From Morinoia aosen (lineage: Eukaryota; Arthropoda; Malacostraca; Amphipoda; Talitridae): a stretch of 64,000 bases of DNA. The position numbers were made by a program, and so were the translations under genes. The stretch is taken from positions 41,870,075-41,934,074 of the forward strand of contig CM059564.1 in the NCBI GenBank assembly GCA_030386875.1, given 5' to 3'. Under the pieces are notes generated by a model. It saw only the letters and a list, made by a program, of their open reading frames with translations, was not told the DNA's origin and did not search any database. Positions 22,371 through 33,100 of this stretch are shown here, one piece after another (within the stretch, counting starts at the first letter, position 1; the number at the start of each line of letters is the position of its first letter).

Positions 22371-22949
22371 TTGCGATGAAAGCAATCAACTGACCCGTTC
22401 AGATGTATTGAACTATAAGATTGTTCGTGAATTGTTCAAACATCTTAACATAGAAGAAAAATGCAAGATTCGTAATGAACGGTGATATGCATGCTAAGTT
22501 AAAATAAATTATTAGCTTCGTAATATTTGGCGGTTTACAAGCTAAATTAAAATAGAATTTTCGGCAATTTCTATATTAAATTCACAAAAACTTTCAAATG
22601 CACCTTCAACTTTATTAAATTGGTTTGGTTTTTGTTAGCCTGTCACATACTTTTAAGATATGGACATTAGGTCAAACTATAAAGGTTTAGTCGTAAAAGT
22701 ATAATAATTTTATGTAGCTACAGGGTTTAACTAGTCATTTTACATAGCTTTCAGTTATGACCCTGACTCATCGGGAATTCAAAGTAGTGAATTCAGTTAG
22801 CGGGCCTGATTGAACGCTATAATTCAACAGTTAGCATCTAATTTACTAGGTATGGATAGGCTCTTTATTTGATTACAAGTACGCACAGCCCGTAAAAAAT
22901 TACGGGACTCACTAAATTTCTTGAAAAAATTTTCCAAATGTGATGCCCA
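22371..22949. other. hAT core, right: non-coding AT-rich
   Basis: No protein, RNA or repeat was recognised between the Penelope-like pair and the inner end of the right arm. Confidence 0.4.
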
Positions 22950-23048
22950 ACGAATGTATTCATCCTAACAGCGCTCGTGATGAAAAATATTCTTGTTCTT
23001 ACGCACTGGTGAAACTCGTATCACAGATACGGTCACTATAAATACTCA
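22950..23048. repeat. hAT right arm, innermost segment
   Basis: TTCATCCTAACAG, GTGATGAAAAATATT, GAAACTCGTATC and ACAGATACGGTCACTAT are the inverse of the left arm at 20680-20755. The arm is cut at about 23046 and resumes at about 27155. Confidence 0.82.
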
Positions 23049-26000
23049 TTTTACACCTACGGTGTGGAGCGACGGTATGGAGCGACGGTGGACTTGCTAT
23101 AGCTCCGCCCACGAGAGGACTGAGCGTCAGTGCACACCAACTTGCTTTTACATTGCCGCTCAACACAACGCTCCTTCCCGAGAGACAGAAATCGCCACGC
23201 AGGGCTCTTCATCCTGGGTTTTCCACCGAGATCTTGTTTTTTCGATCCCTCCTGGGTTGCTAGGTTTATTTAATTTTTGATCTATTGCTAAATATATTTT
23301 TTTCAAGTCAGACAGTAACTTCATCATAAACTGAAGTAAATTTAATAATGCAGTTAAGAATGATTGTTTCAACACCGTATGCAAATGAATATCTGATTCA
23401 AAACCACGCCTATCGGATGGGGTAGAACGTGTTCAATCTGTTTCTCGACCTTAAGAACGCGTAATGAACGAGTATCTTACGACAAGGGAGAAAAACACTT
23501 TGTTGAATAGAGTGTCTTTATTTGCATAAGGTCTGTAAATGCAACTACTGTACAAGGGGCTCTATGAACAAAGAGTAAACATACCTTCAGTAAGCAGCAG
23601 AGAATGTCACTAATTTTGCCTCTTGAAGACATGCACTCCAGTAGAGGTAGTTTTTACGTAGAGAGTAGGGAGTAAGCATGTCCAAACCCTTAAGATAAAA
23701 ATGCCCCAAATACCTACCTGCTTGATGCTCCAGGCTGTGCTGCCCAGGCTGGACCATTGTTCTCCCTTGAAATTTATTCTATGCTGCTCAAGTGCCTTGA
23801 TGCCTAGGTTGAAAATGCTAATCCTGCATGAAATTGCTAACTTCTTTGTATGGAGAAAACAAAAAAAAAACACACAAATAATAATAAAATGGACATAATG
23901 AACCATAAAAAGCTGAATATAGTATATAATATGTTAAGGCTCTGTTCATATCTGTTCCAGAGCTATCTATACGGCAATGCCAAGGACAACCCTAGAGACC
24001 TGAGGCGCATGGACCTATAAACCCCGGAGACCTCACTAAACAGAAGGAGAGAGAGAGAGTATCTTACGAACTTGCAAGCCCGCCCAAGCCAGGGTTAGCC
24101 GTCGCTCCACTTCTGTTTCTTCGATTTGCTTGGCACGTTGCAGTGAGGTGACGCGCATTTTGATCGTAAAACTGGTTGTGCATTCTTTTAAATGAATGCC
24201 TAAACATTTATTATTTTAAACATTCAAATTTTCATATTTTTGCCGCACTGATATTCAAAATGGCTAGCCCTTCGAAAACGATGCCTAAAAAGTGGTAAAT
24301 GCAATCTTTCAAAGAAGAATGGTTAATGGAAAGAATGAAAAACCTGTCACGGTTGGAAGCCTAAGCCGAAATTGGCACGAGATGTCATCAACAGAGCATG
24401 TCACCAGCGTAATGAAAAGCGCCTTGCACAACAAAAAAGTCGACTTAATATTGAAATTTGCGCTGAAGAAAAGAATTAGGATGAAATACAGGAATAAAAT
24501 CAGCATTACCATCATTGTTTATATACTGACGTATGTTAACTTTTACTTATTTCTTATTAAAACTACACTTCTCCATTGTCGCGCCCTTATTCCCCTTCGC
24601 CAGGTAAGAAAAACACCGGAAGAAGAAGGAGGTTGTATTGGGCGCGGTTGAATACGTCACTGTAAACAAGGGTTATTTTTAGTTCTACAAATAAATCAGC
24701 TTGAAGGCACAAAGCGATTAAGTTTACAACTAAATTAGATCGGCGGCACAAAGAAAGTATTCAAGTTTACAACTAAATTGGATCGGCTGCACAAAGAAAG
24801 TATTCAAATATACTTTATCTAGTATCACGATCACAAAGGCGATCAATGCCTCTGCGATATAAACAGTTTCAAAACAACGCAGATTTCAAGAAAAATAAGA
24901 AGCACTGCGAGAAAACAAATGTAAAATTTGATAAGAAGTTTCTAATCGTCTCAGAATTTATTACTAGAACTTAGCTGCTGGTACAACGGAGTGAGTACTA
25001 CTCGATTATTCTACCTTTACATCTTTTAAAATTACTTATCACTTGACACGACGGAAACAACGTGGTACGTGTCCTTACACTTAAATACTTACATCTTGTA
25101 TGCGAGACCTCCGCTATGACACATGTCCTAACCTAATCATCACGTTTTACATTGCCTGTAAAGTAAAAGAAATCACATTAAATTGTTATCAAACGCACAC
25201 GAGATTTACAAACCAGACTAGGCTTAACTTTACAAAGACACGAAAGGGCTCAAGGTCGGCCATTTTTTTATATGGCGCTTGAGGCGCAGTAATACACGAC
25301 AACTGCATATGGAAGACTCGCAATATGCACATGACCTTCAAATTAATCATGCTGCAAATTAAAGCATCTCGGCCCCTTCAATAAATAACGCACTTCTTCG
25401 GTCATACAAATGGTTTTGAGATTCAGTGGTCAAAACTTACAGAGAAATAAAAAATCACTTGAACAGGACAAAACGCACAGTGAAAACATTCTGAAGCTAC
25501 CGCAAGCACACATTTGAAAACCTGACACACTCAAAGGTAGAATGGCTATCTACCGTTCTTACAGATATAAGGCACACTTTCACTTCAGTTCTTTTAATTT
25601 TATTAAGTTCGATCATCACTTAAAAAAGGATTAACACATTTAAAAGCGCATGCACAAGAGACCTTAGGAGGTCGGTTGAGCACGAACTATCGCACCTTGC
25701 CCCGGAAGAGCATTTGCAATAGAGCAAGCAATAGCTACAAGTCAGGAGTCGCCAACGAGAGTGTTGCCAAAAACCCCAGCATATGCTAAAAGAAAAAAAT
25801 CCAGATCAGCGAAAAAAGGCGTTAATGAATAAATTTTCTTACACTTTTCTATTGTTTTCGTGGTTACCAAGTAGTACAATCATTTTTGCTCCTTGAAATT
25901 AATTGTTTTGCCAACACAATTCATGACTGTAAACCCCAGGAGACAGATAAAAACCCAGATCCGCGGTTAAAACCCCAGAATGCGCAACCAGCTGAAATGA

Positions 26001-27154
26001 ATCTACGTAATGGCGGAGAACTCCCGCATTTAATCATACATACGCGGACAGAGCTAGAACGTTGAAATATGTTTCGGAGTTTTTTATTCTTATTTTTAAT
26101 AAAGATATTATCGACATTTAGTGACATTAACGATTAATTTCGCAGATAGAATTAAGTTATTGACCTAAAATCGCTCATTTCAAAATCACGAATTTGCTCT
26201 GGAAATTTCGGAACAGTCAAATGAGAAACGGTTCATTTAAATGGCGAGCTAAAACCCAAATGACTTAAAGACGGAGAAAGGCATGACATCCATTTATTTT
26301 TAACGAATCTAGGTTTTTTCATGTTCAATCTAGGTTTATCTAAACATATTCAGTGTGAGCTCTGATCGTCAGTATTGCTCTTGCATTACTGACAGAATGC
26401 TTGGCAGAACAATTTGCAGAATATTTACAGAATATTTTGCAGAAGTAAAAAGCTAATTTTCATAAAAACTTTAATACTACCCAATTACCTTCAAAAACAC
26501 TAAAAAAAGAAAGAAAAAATAAATACCAACTACTAATTTGTAGGTGTATTTTTTTACTTCTCCTTTAATTTCAATAATCTTCTAATGACAACTGCCGAAT
26601 GTTTTTTGTCTACTTGAAGTACTTTTCCTAAGAGCCATGCACACTGTCCAATTTTAATTGCACTGTAATTAATTTTACGTTCACATACGCTGTGTATGCT
26701 TCTCTGATTTTTTGAATAGTGAGAGCTATTTCCTATCTTGGCCTATCAGTGTTTAAATTTTCATTTTAACAATTAAAATATTGTAATTGTGGAAGTGAGA
26801 CGCTATATTTTTAAAAGAATCTTCTCTGGACGCTCTGTTTTTATACTCTGCGAGCTTATCGTTCCATAAACATGGAAATTCTTTACATTTTTCGATAGGA
26901 GTTTTAATTACTTCTTTGCTCCATAATATGCAAGCCATGACTACACATGCTCTCTATGGTCTCAAGAGAAACTGAATGCTGCTGACCGGCAGTGCACACC
27001 GCCAATATTTAGCATGCAGAATATTGCCGCTCCTTACCGAGAGCGTGGCAATAAGGGTCATTTTGCTCTGCTGTGGGCGGAGCTTATTTGGCTGGCGGGA
27101 TGGAGCGACGGTGTGGAGCGCGAAGACACCGTCAGTGTAAAAGGGCCTTTAATA
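23049..27154. mobile_element. Probable 4.1-kb DNA transposon inserted in the hAT right arm
   Basis: The left edge has TTTTACACCTACGGTGTGG and GGAGCGACGG; the right edge, inverted, has TTTTACACTGACGGTGTC and GCTCCACACCGTCGC. AGCTCCGCCCAC is also shared by both ends. TAA lies next to each edge, so a 3-bp TAA duplication is possible; with the GGGCC..TTTTACAC-type end this would fit PIF/Harbinger, but that is an inference. No transposase is recognised. Within it, two tandem units of about 45 bp containing GATCGGC.GCACAAAGAAAG lie at 24718-24806. Confidence 0.5.
24292..24651 (+). other. Unrecognised open frame in the 23-27 kb insertion
   Basis: This 119-codon frame has no family likeness. In an overlapping frame at about 24359-24477 the sequence reads LARDVINRACHQRNEKRLA, a lysine/arginine-rich helix-like string that could be a transposase relic. 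A preceding ATG-rich stretch (24260-24300, MASPSKTMPKKW then stop) is also open for a short way. Nothing supports a working gene. Confidence 0.2.
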
Positions 27155-27687
27155 ACTCTCCTCATGAGCGTGGCAAAGAAAATGGAAGAAGCGGACTCCA
27201 AATAAACCAAGGGTATTATTAGATAGTAGCAGGACCCGCGGAGATTCCATGGACAATGTCATCGTTAAGCTAGGCGGACCCGAGAAAAAATTCTGACAGT
27301 ATTACCTAACCTGTGCTAACCTAGCCTATCCTAATCTAAGCTAACCTATCCTATCCTAACAAAACCTATCCTGATAAAATGTCAAATATTTAAATCCATG
27401 GAAACGCCATCTTTTAATGTTACACTGAGGAATTCGGTATCCATGATACCGCAAACTCACACAACGCGGACACCAAATAAATATATAAATAAACACACAA
27501 CGGGTATTATTAGGTTAAATACTTTTACTTTCATGATTTATGACCTTCATTTGAATGATAAAATACGTATTTTTGGAAAGTATCGGTAAAGTATCGGCCG
27601 GATTTTGCCGATACCGATACCGATACCACTAAAAATGGCCGATACTGCCGATACCGATACCGATACCGATACATCGGTACATCACTA
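27155..27687. repeat. hAT right arm and terminus with CCGATA repeats
   Basis: This is the inverse of the left-arm segments in the expected order. It includes a CTAACC/CTATCC-rich patch at 27299-27372, CTGAGGAATTCGGTATC near 27424, GGGTATTATTAGGTTAAA near 27500, and CCGATACCGATACCGATAC clusters at 27600-27672. It ends GGTACATCACTA. Confidence 0.85.
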
Positions 27688-28249
27688 CTGATAAGATCCC
27701 ATATGAGTTCTATAAATGTGGAGGAGAGAGTGTAGTCAGTATGTTGAAATGTTTATTTGATGAGATATGGAAGAGTGAAAGAGTACTGGATGACTGGAAT
27801 AAGTGTAATGTAGTTCTGTTGCATAAGGGTGGATATAAGAGTATGAAAGAACTTAAAAATTACAGACCAATTGCACTGGGTGACACTGTATGTAAGATAT
27901 TTTGTGGTATTTTGAATGAGAGAATGAAAAATTTAGTTGAGGAATTAGGTGTCCTAGGTGAAGAACAGAATGGTTTTAGGCAAGATAGACGTGGGGAAGA
28001 TAATCTGTTTGTAGTGAGTGAAATAATTGAGCGAATGAGGAAGGATGATAAGAAGGTGTATTTAGCATTCCTGGATATTGAAAAAGCGTATGACAGAGTG
28101 GATCGGGTTAGGCTCTTTGAAGTTTTGAGAAAAGTTGGGTTTAGCAGAAAAATAGTAAAAATTGTACAAAGTCTGTATGAGAACACAAGCGCTATATACA
28201 GGTCAGGAAATTTGGAAACGGGGCAAGTGAAGAGTGAGACAGGGCTGTA
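27688..28249 (+). pseudogene. Host LINE ORF2, piece 2 (RT domain, first half)
   Basis: After the hAT end the frame resumes as DKIPYEFYKCGG and continues through RT motifs: LLHKGG, NYRPIALGDTVCKIF, EQNGFR, YLAFLDIEKAYDRVDR. It ends at 28249, where another LINE is inserted. The next RT motif (RQGCTLSSLLF) is found after that LINE, from 34270, but in a different frame, so an indel lies just before the join near 28227-28236. Confidence 0.85.
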
Positions 28250-28353
28250 GGTCATCGACTGTGCTGGCGAGTTGTCGGGACGTAAGGCTGCGACTGATAT
28301 TAAAACATATCCAAGTGTAAGTTTCCTCCATAGGAGGAGACTTATTCAAAAAT

Positions 28354-30135
28354 ATGGCTTCTGTGAAAAATAGAAGCAATCTATTTACTGCAGAAGAAGA
28401 GCCGGTGATAACGCCGGCAATGCTAGAGATCAATGATCGAGAACCACCGTCAAGCGAGGATAGTTCCACAGAACAAATGGACGCCAACGAATCGGCCGTA
28501 GCTGGCTCATGGTTTGAGCCTAACAGGCATTCCAAGAGACCAAGAGGCAAAGTGGAATCAGATGTAAGTGATACAGCGGAGGACGTAACAAAAAAGGTGA
28601 GGCAAAACTTTCAGAAAACATTCCCTACTAACAAGACTCTTGTGTCTCAGGGAGCTGGCACAACCGTGCTTATTTCTCAACCGCAAGCATCAAATGAAAC
28701 ATATTTTGGAGCAGATGAGAAGAAAATAACCCTGGATCCTCTGAACCTAGCAAGAGGGCTGAAGGACATTCTTGACTATTCCACAGTTAAGGATGTTAGA
28801 GTGAATAAGCGGAGGAACATTGTTGCAGTGGAGTTTCTTAGTGCGGATGCTGCCGGTATTGGAGACCTTTTATCAGTGGACCACATTGGAAAGTTTGCTG
28901 TTCTGTGCTATCAGCCTTCTATGGATGTAGGAGAGGTAAGCTTTGGGGTCATTGGGCCAATTGATACAGAGTTAGACCCTGAAGAGCTGCTTCCATCAGT
29001 GAAATGTGTGGGCCACACTGTTCTGCGTCTCTATAGGTTAAACAAATTTAGCAGCGGTAAGAAAGAGCCATCACTCTCAGTCAAAGTTGCCTTTGCTGGG
29101 CCATACCTGCCTCGGGCTTTGAAAATTGACCTTGTGTCATTTCAGGTGAGGCCTTTTGTGCCACCTCCACTACGGTGCTACCGGTGCCAGAGGCTAGGCC
29201 ATCTTGCAAGTGGATGCGCAGCGACTCAGAGATGTCTGGTCTGTGGTGGCAATCATCAAAAAGAGGAATGTGATGCTGGGTCCCCAAGGTGTGCAAACTG
29301 CCTGGGCCCACATGTGGCTAGCTCACGTGAATGCAAATATGTACAAGATGCTTCAAGGCTACAGCAACTTATGAGAGAAGGTTTCTCTTTCAATGAAGCA
29401 AGAAGTGCATTACTGCAGAAGACCGGGCGTGGAAACATTGAAATATCACAGCAGAGCACAAAGCAGTCTCAAACACAGCATCAGCTAACAGAAATGGAGA
29501 CATCAGTTGCAGACAAATCAGGACCAAATACCTTTGATGTTGAAGCAGAAGTTCACCAAACTCAAGGATCATATTACTTACCCAGAAGAGTCCCAAATAA
29601 ACCTAGGACTTATGCCTCAGCACTTGGTGTTGCAGCCAATCAGGCCACTCAGGCTGTAGCTGTGGAATACTCTGAAAATCAAGACCCAGTTCTCCGGGAA
29701 GCAGAGATCATGGAAAAGTGTGAGAAGCATGTTGATAATGTGCTAGAAAAAATCCTCTTTAAATTAGGAAAATTTCTCTTGGAAATTTTTTCAGTGAACT
29801 TGTCTCTAGAAAATAAAAGAGAAAAAGATCTACTAATTCTGGGTATGATCAGAAACCACTTTGGCCTCAAAACTGGAGAAACAATCTTAAATGAATATCA
29901 TTCAAGAGAAACAATTGCTGCTGAGTCAACTTTGGAAGAAAACCCAACACTAACATCAAAGGAAAGAAGTGATCCTCCTGAAACCTGCAAACAAGGCGTA
30001 AAATCAAAGGAAACTAATCCTCCCCTTGAAGCATCAATGAAGAACCAAGATCCCAAAATCAAGTGTCCAGGATCCAAGAGTGTATTCTCAAACAGGCAGC
30101 AATTTAGCAGAACAAAGAAGAAAAATGGCAAATAG
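28354..30135 (+). CDS. LINE ORF1: nucleic-acid-binding Gag-like protein
   Basis: This 593-residue protein should coat the LINE RNA in the ribonucleoprotein particle. An acidic/serine N-terminus is followed at about 130-260 by an RRM-like region (LNLARGLKDILDYSTVKDVR, then RRNIVAVEF) and by three CCHC-type knuckles at about 275-330: CYRCQRLGHLASGC, CLVCGGNHQKEEC and CANCLGPHVASSREC. The downstream region is glutamine- and serine-rich. The start is the first ATG of the frame and lies 104 bp from the 5' end of the element. The stop overlaps the ORF2 start by 11 nt. Confidence 0.9.
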   Translation: MASVKNRSNLFTAEEEPVITPAMLEINDREPPSSEDSSTEQMDANESAVAGSWFEPNRHSKRPRGKVESDVSDTAEDVTKKVRQNFQKTFPTNKTLVSQGAGTTVLISQPQASNETYFGADEKKITLDPLNLARGLKDILDYSTVKDVRVNKRRNIVAVEFLSADAAGIGDLLSVDHIGKFAVLCYQPSMDVGEVSFGVIGPIDTELDPEELLPSVKCVGHTVLRLYRLNKFSSGKKEPSLSVKVAFAGPYLPRALKIDLVSFQVRPFVPPPLRCYRCQRLGHLASGCAATQRCLVCGGNHQKEECDAGSPRCANCLGPHVASSRECKYVQDASRLQQLMREGFSFNEARSALLQKTGRGNIEISQQSTKQSQTQHQLTEMETSVADKSGPNTFDVEAEVHQTQGSYYLPRRVPNKPRTYASALGVAANQATQAVAVEYSENQDPVLREAEIMEKCEKHVDNVLEKILFKLGKFLLEIFSVNLSLENKREKDLLILGMIRNHFGLKTGETILNEYHSRETIAAESTLEENPTLTSKERSDPPETCKQGVKSKETNPPLEASMKNQDPKIKCPGSKSVFSNRQQFSRTKKKNGK

Positions 30136-33100
30136 GCCTTTTAAAATTGTGGATCAGAAATTGAAAAGAAACACTGTATCAGAAAAAAAGTTCCTATTAT
30201 ATCAATTCAACTGTAATGGAATACGTGATAAATTGTCAGAGCTTAAGTTATATTTATATACCAAAAAACCAGATGTTGTATGCCTATGCGAAACTTGGAT
30301 TTATTCTCATGAGCCTAAATTTGTGGGATATCAATGCATTTGGCATCATCGACAAAATGGGAACAGAGGGGGTCTTGGCATCTTGGTACGAGGCGATATA
30401 CCTTTTAGGGTAAAACCTTTGAATCCATGTCAACAGGGTAAACTTGAGCTGCTAGCAATAGAAGTGTGTACAAGATTAGGTAGTATTGATGTGATTAATT
30501 TGTATAATCCTAACTGTAATGTATTGGTCTCAGAATTTCTGCATTATTTTTCACAATTGAATAGTAAATTTATAATGATTGGTGATTACAATGCCCACTC
30601 TCCTATGTGGGATCATAGGATGAGACTAAATCAAACTGGTCAGAGTTTATTGAGTTTATTGGATCAGTGCCCAGTTGGGGTTTTGAACCCCCCTGATTTG
30701 CCTACCTATATTGACAAACGAGTTGGGACTACTTCCACTCTAGATTTGTGCCTTGTTTCAATGAATCTGTTAAATTGTGGCCAGTTGACTAGAGGTCCGG
30801 ACTTGGGTAGTGACCATTTTCCTATTGAATGTTGTTTTAGTGTTTCCATTTGTAAATGTGATGTAAGAGGTCAACAGCGCTGGAAGCTCAAGGAAGCAAA
30901 TTGGCTGGAGTGGAAAACCTCACTACAAAAATCTAAATATGATGGAACCAAGCCTACTTCTGCTGAATCATTGTATGATTCACTTGCCTCAAGAATACTA
31001 GCTGTATCAGGTCAACATATCCCGCAGACCACAGGCACCATCAGGTGTCATAGGAGCACTCCATGGTGGGATGGCGAATGCTCAAAAGCAGTAGCAAAGA
31101 GACGAAAGTCTCAAAATATCCTTGCAAAATCACCAACATTGGAAAATCTTATAAACTATCGTCGTACTACAGCAATAGCAAAAAATGTAATAAAGAAGAA
31201 GAAAGTAGAAAGTTGGCAAAAATTTACCAACTCTCTAGATGCCAACACCCCAGTTGGAAGAGTGTGGCAGACCATCCGTTCTATGAAGGGAAGTCATAGC
31301 ACAATCTCCTCAGTACCGTTTGGAGAAATCAGCGATTCTGCTACAAGTAAGGCTGAAAAACTGCTTGAGCACTTTACAAGACATAAAATTGATACAGCTG
31401 ATAGTAACTCACAACTCACAATGAAGAATGTTTCCAGTATGTTGACAGAACAGATCATTGAAACCAAATATAATTCACCATTCACAAAAGGAGAAATAGC
31501 TCAAGCAATTAGAAGCCTCAGGCAAACCAGTCCTGGACATGATAAAATCCCAAATATCTTCTTGCAACATCTCCCTGAAGATTATGTGGAGGAGCTTCTT
31601 GACCTGTACAACACAAGTTTCTTCTCTGCATCTGTCCCGTATGAGTGGAAAGTTGGGATCATTTGCCCAATTAAGAAGCCAAACAAGGATCATTCCACTG
31701 TTGAAGGTTACCGACCAATCACATTGTTACCCTGTGTTGGTAAATTAATGGAAAGACTCATCAAGAACCGACTGGAACATTTCTTGGAGTCCGGACATGT
31801 GTTTAACTGTTTTCAAACAGGATTTCGGAAGGGGAGATCAACCAATGATGCTCTTGCTCTTATGTACCAATCTATATCTCATTCTCTATATAATAGGATG
31901 TATTGTGTATCTGTGTATCTTGATATAGAAAGTGCCTATGATTGTGTTTGGCATGCAGGATTGCTATTTAAATTGTTACATTTGGGATGTGATGTACGCA
32001 CTGTGAGATGGCTAAGGGCATATTTGACAGGACGTAGCGTGAGGGTTCGTGTTAACAATGAATATTCATCGGATAAAAGTTTGGAGTGTGGCTTGCCGCA
32101 GGGAGCAGTATTGAGCCCTACCCTGTTTAACGTGATGCTGTGTGACATCCCCCAATCTAGTGGAGTGAGAGTTATTTCATATGCAGATGATATAACATTA
32201 TTGTCTTATGGATCATCACTTGCTCAAGTACAGGGAAAACTCCAAAAATATCTAAATGTGTTATCCTTGTGGCTCCAAAAGTGGAAACTGTCAATTAACC
32301 CTTGTAAATGTTCATACCAAGTCTTTACTTCAAAGAGACTTATACCACACGTTAGTCTAAAATTGCTGAACCACCAGCTGAAGAGTACTAACCAACAAAG
32401 AGTATTAGGAGTGATCTTTGATGCACCCAAATTAACACTGCAACCACATATAAAGCACACTAAAGCAGAATGTATGCGTAGAGTACAAATTATGAAAGCT
32501 CTGGCAGGTGTTTCTTGGGGATCATCTCGTAAAGTTTTGCGAAATTTATATGTGTCATTTATTCGTAGCAAGTTAGTATATGGCCATGTGGTGTTTCCTG
32601 AATTTCCAGAGTCTCATATGAAATCATTTAATGTTATACAAAACGCGGCTTTGAGGTATATGCTAGGAGCACGCAGGACAACTCCTGTCAGTTCTATGGA
32701 GGTGGAAGCATTTATGATGCCATTAAGGCTGTATCTTCAGTTCTTATATATGAAATGGTGCTTGCGTGTTGTTGGAGGTCCTGTAGATGCAAAAGAGTTA
32801 AATTCAACCTTGGCACTCACAAGTAACAGGCCATCTGAAACTTATTCATACAGATATTCAAACCTATGGCGAGCCTTAAATCTCCAACATTTGCATTTGT
32901 CATGGAGTCCATATATCCCTTTAGTGTGTCCAAATGTTGACATATCTCATTTGATATCATTGTGCTGTCCTAGTTTTAAGTACCCTTCTGTTGTAACTGT
33001 TAATGATCTGTTTACCGATTTTCTTGGTTGTAAATATCCTGATTTCAATGTCATATATACAGATGGGTCCAAAACAGATGGTTCTGTTGCAGCAGCTATG

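Larger units (their letters stand above)
3489..27687. mobile_element. hAT-type element with long inverted arms, swollen to 24.2 kb by nested insertions
   Basis: The left end is TAGTGATGTACCGAT and the right end is its inverse (GGTACATCACTA). The flanks are CTGATAGG (3481-3488) and CTGATAAG (27688-27695), an 8-bp target duplication with one difference, as expected for the hAT superfamily. Removing the element restores the reading frame of the host LINE. Inverted homology continues far inside: left-arm segments 3489-3553, 5828-5990, about 19961-20117 and 20466-20770 match, in reverse complement, about 27155-27687 and 22950-23048. Both ends are rich in CCGATA hexamers. No transposase frame was found, so the copy looks non-autonomous. 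Subtracting the nested elements leaves roughly 3.5-4 kb. Confidence 0.8.

Noticed and set aside
27299..27372. Telomere-like CCTAA/TTAGG repeats (also 38637-38700)
   Set aside because: The units are irregular (CTAACC, CTATCC, CTAATC) and short, and the first patch is part of the hAT arm.
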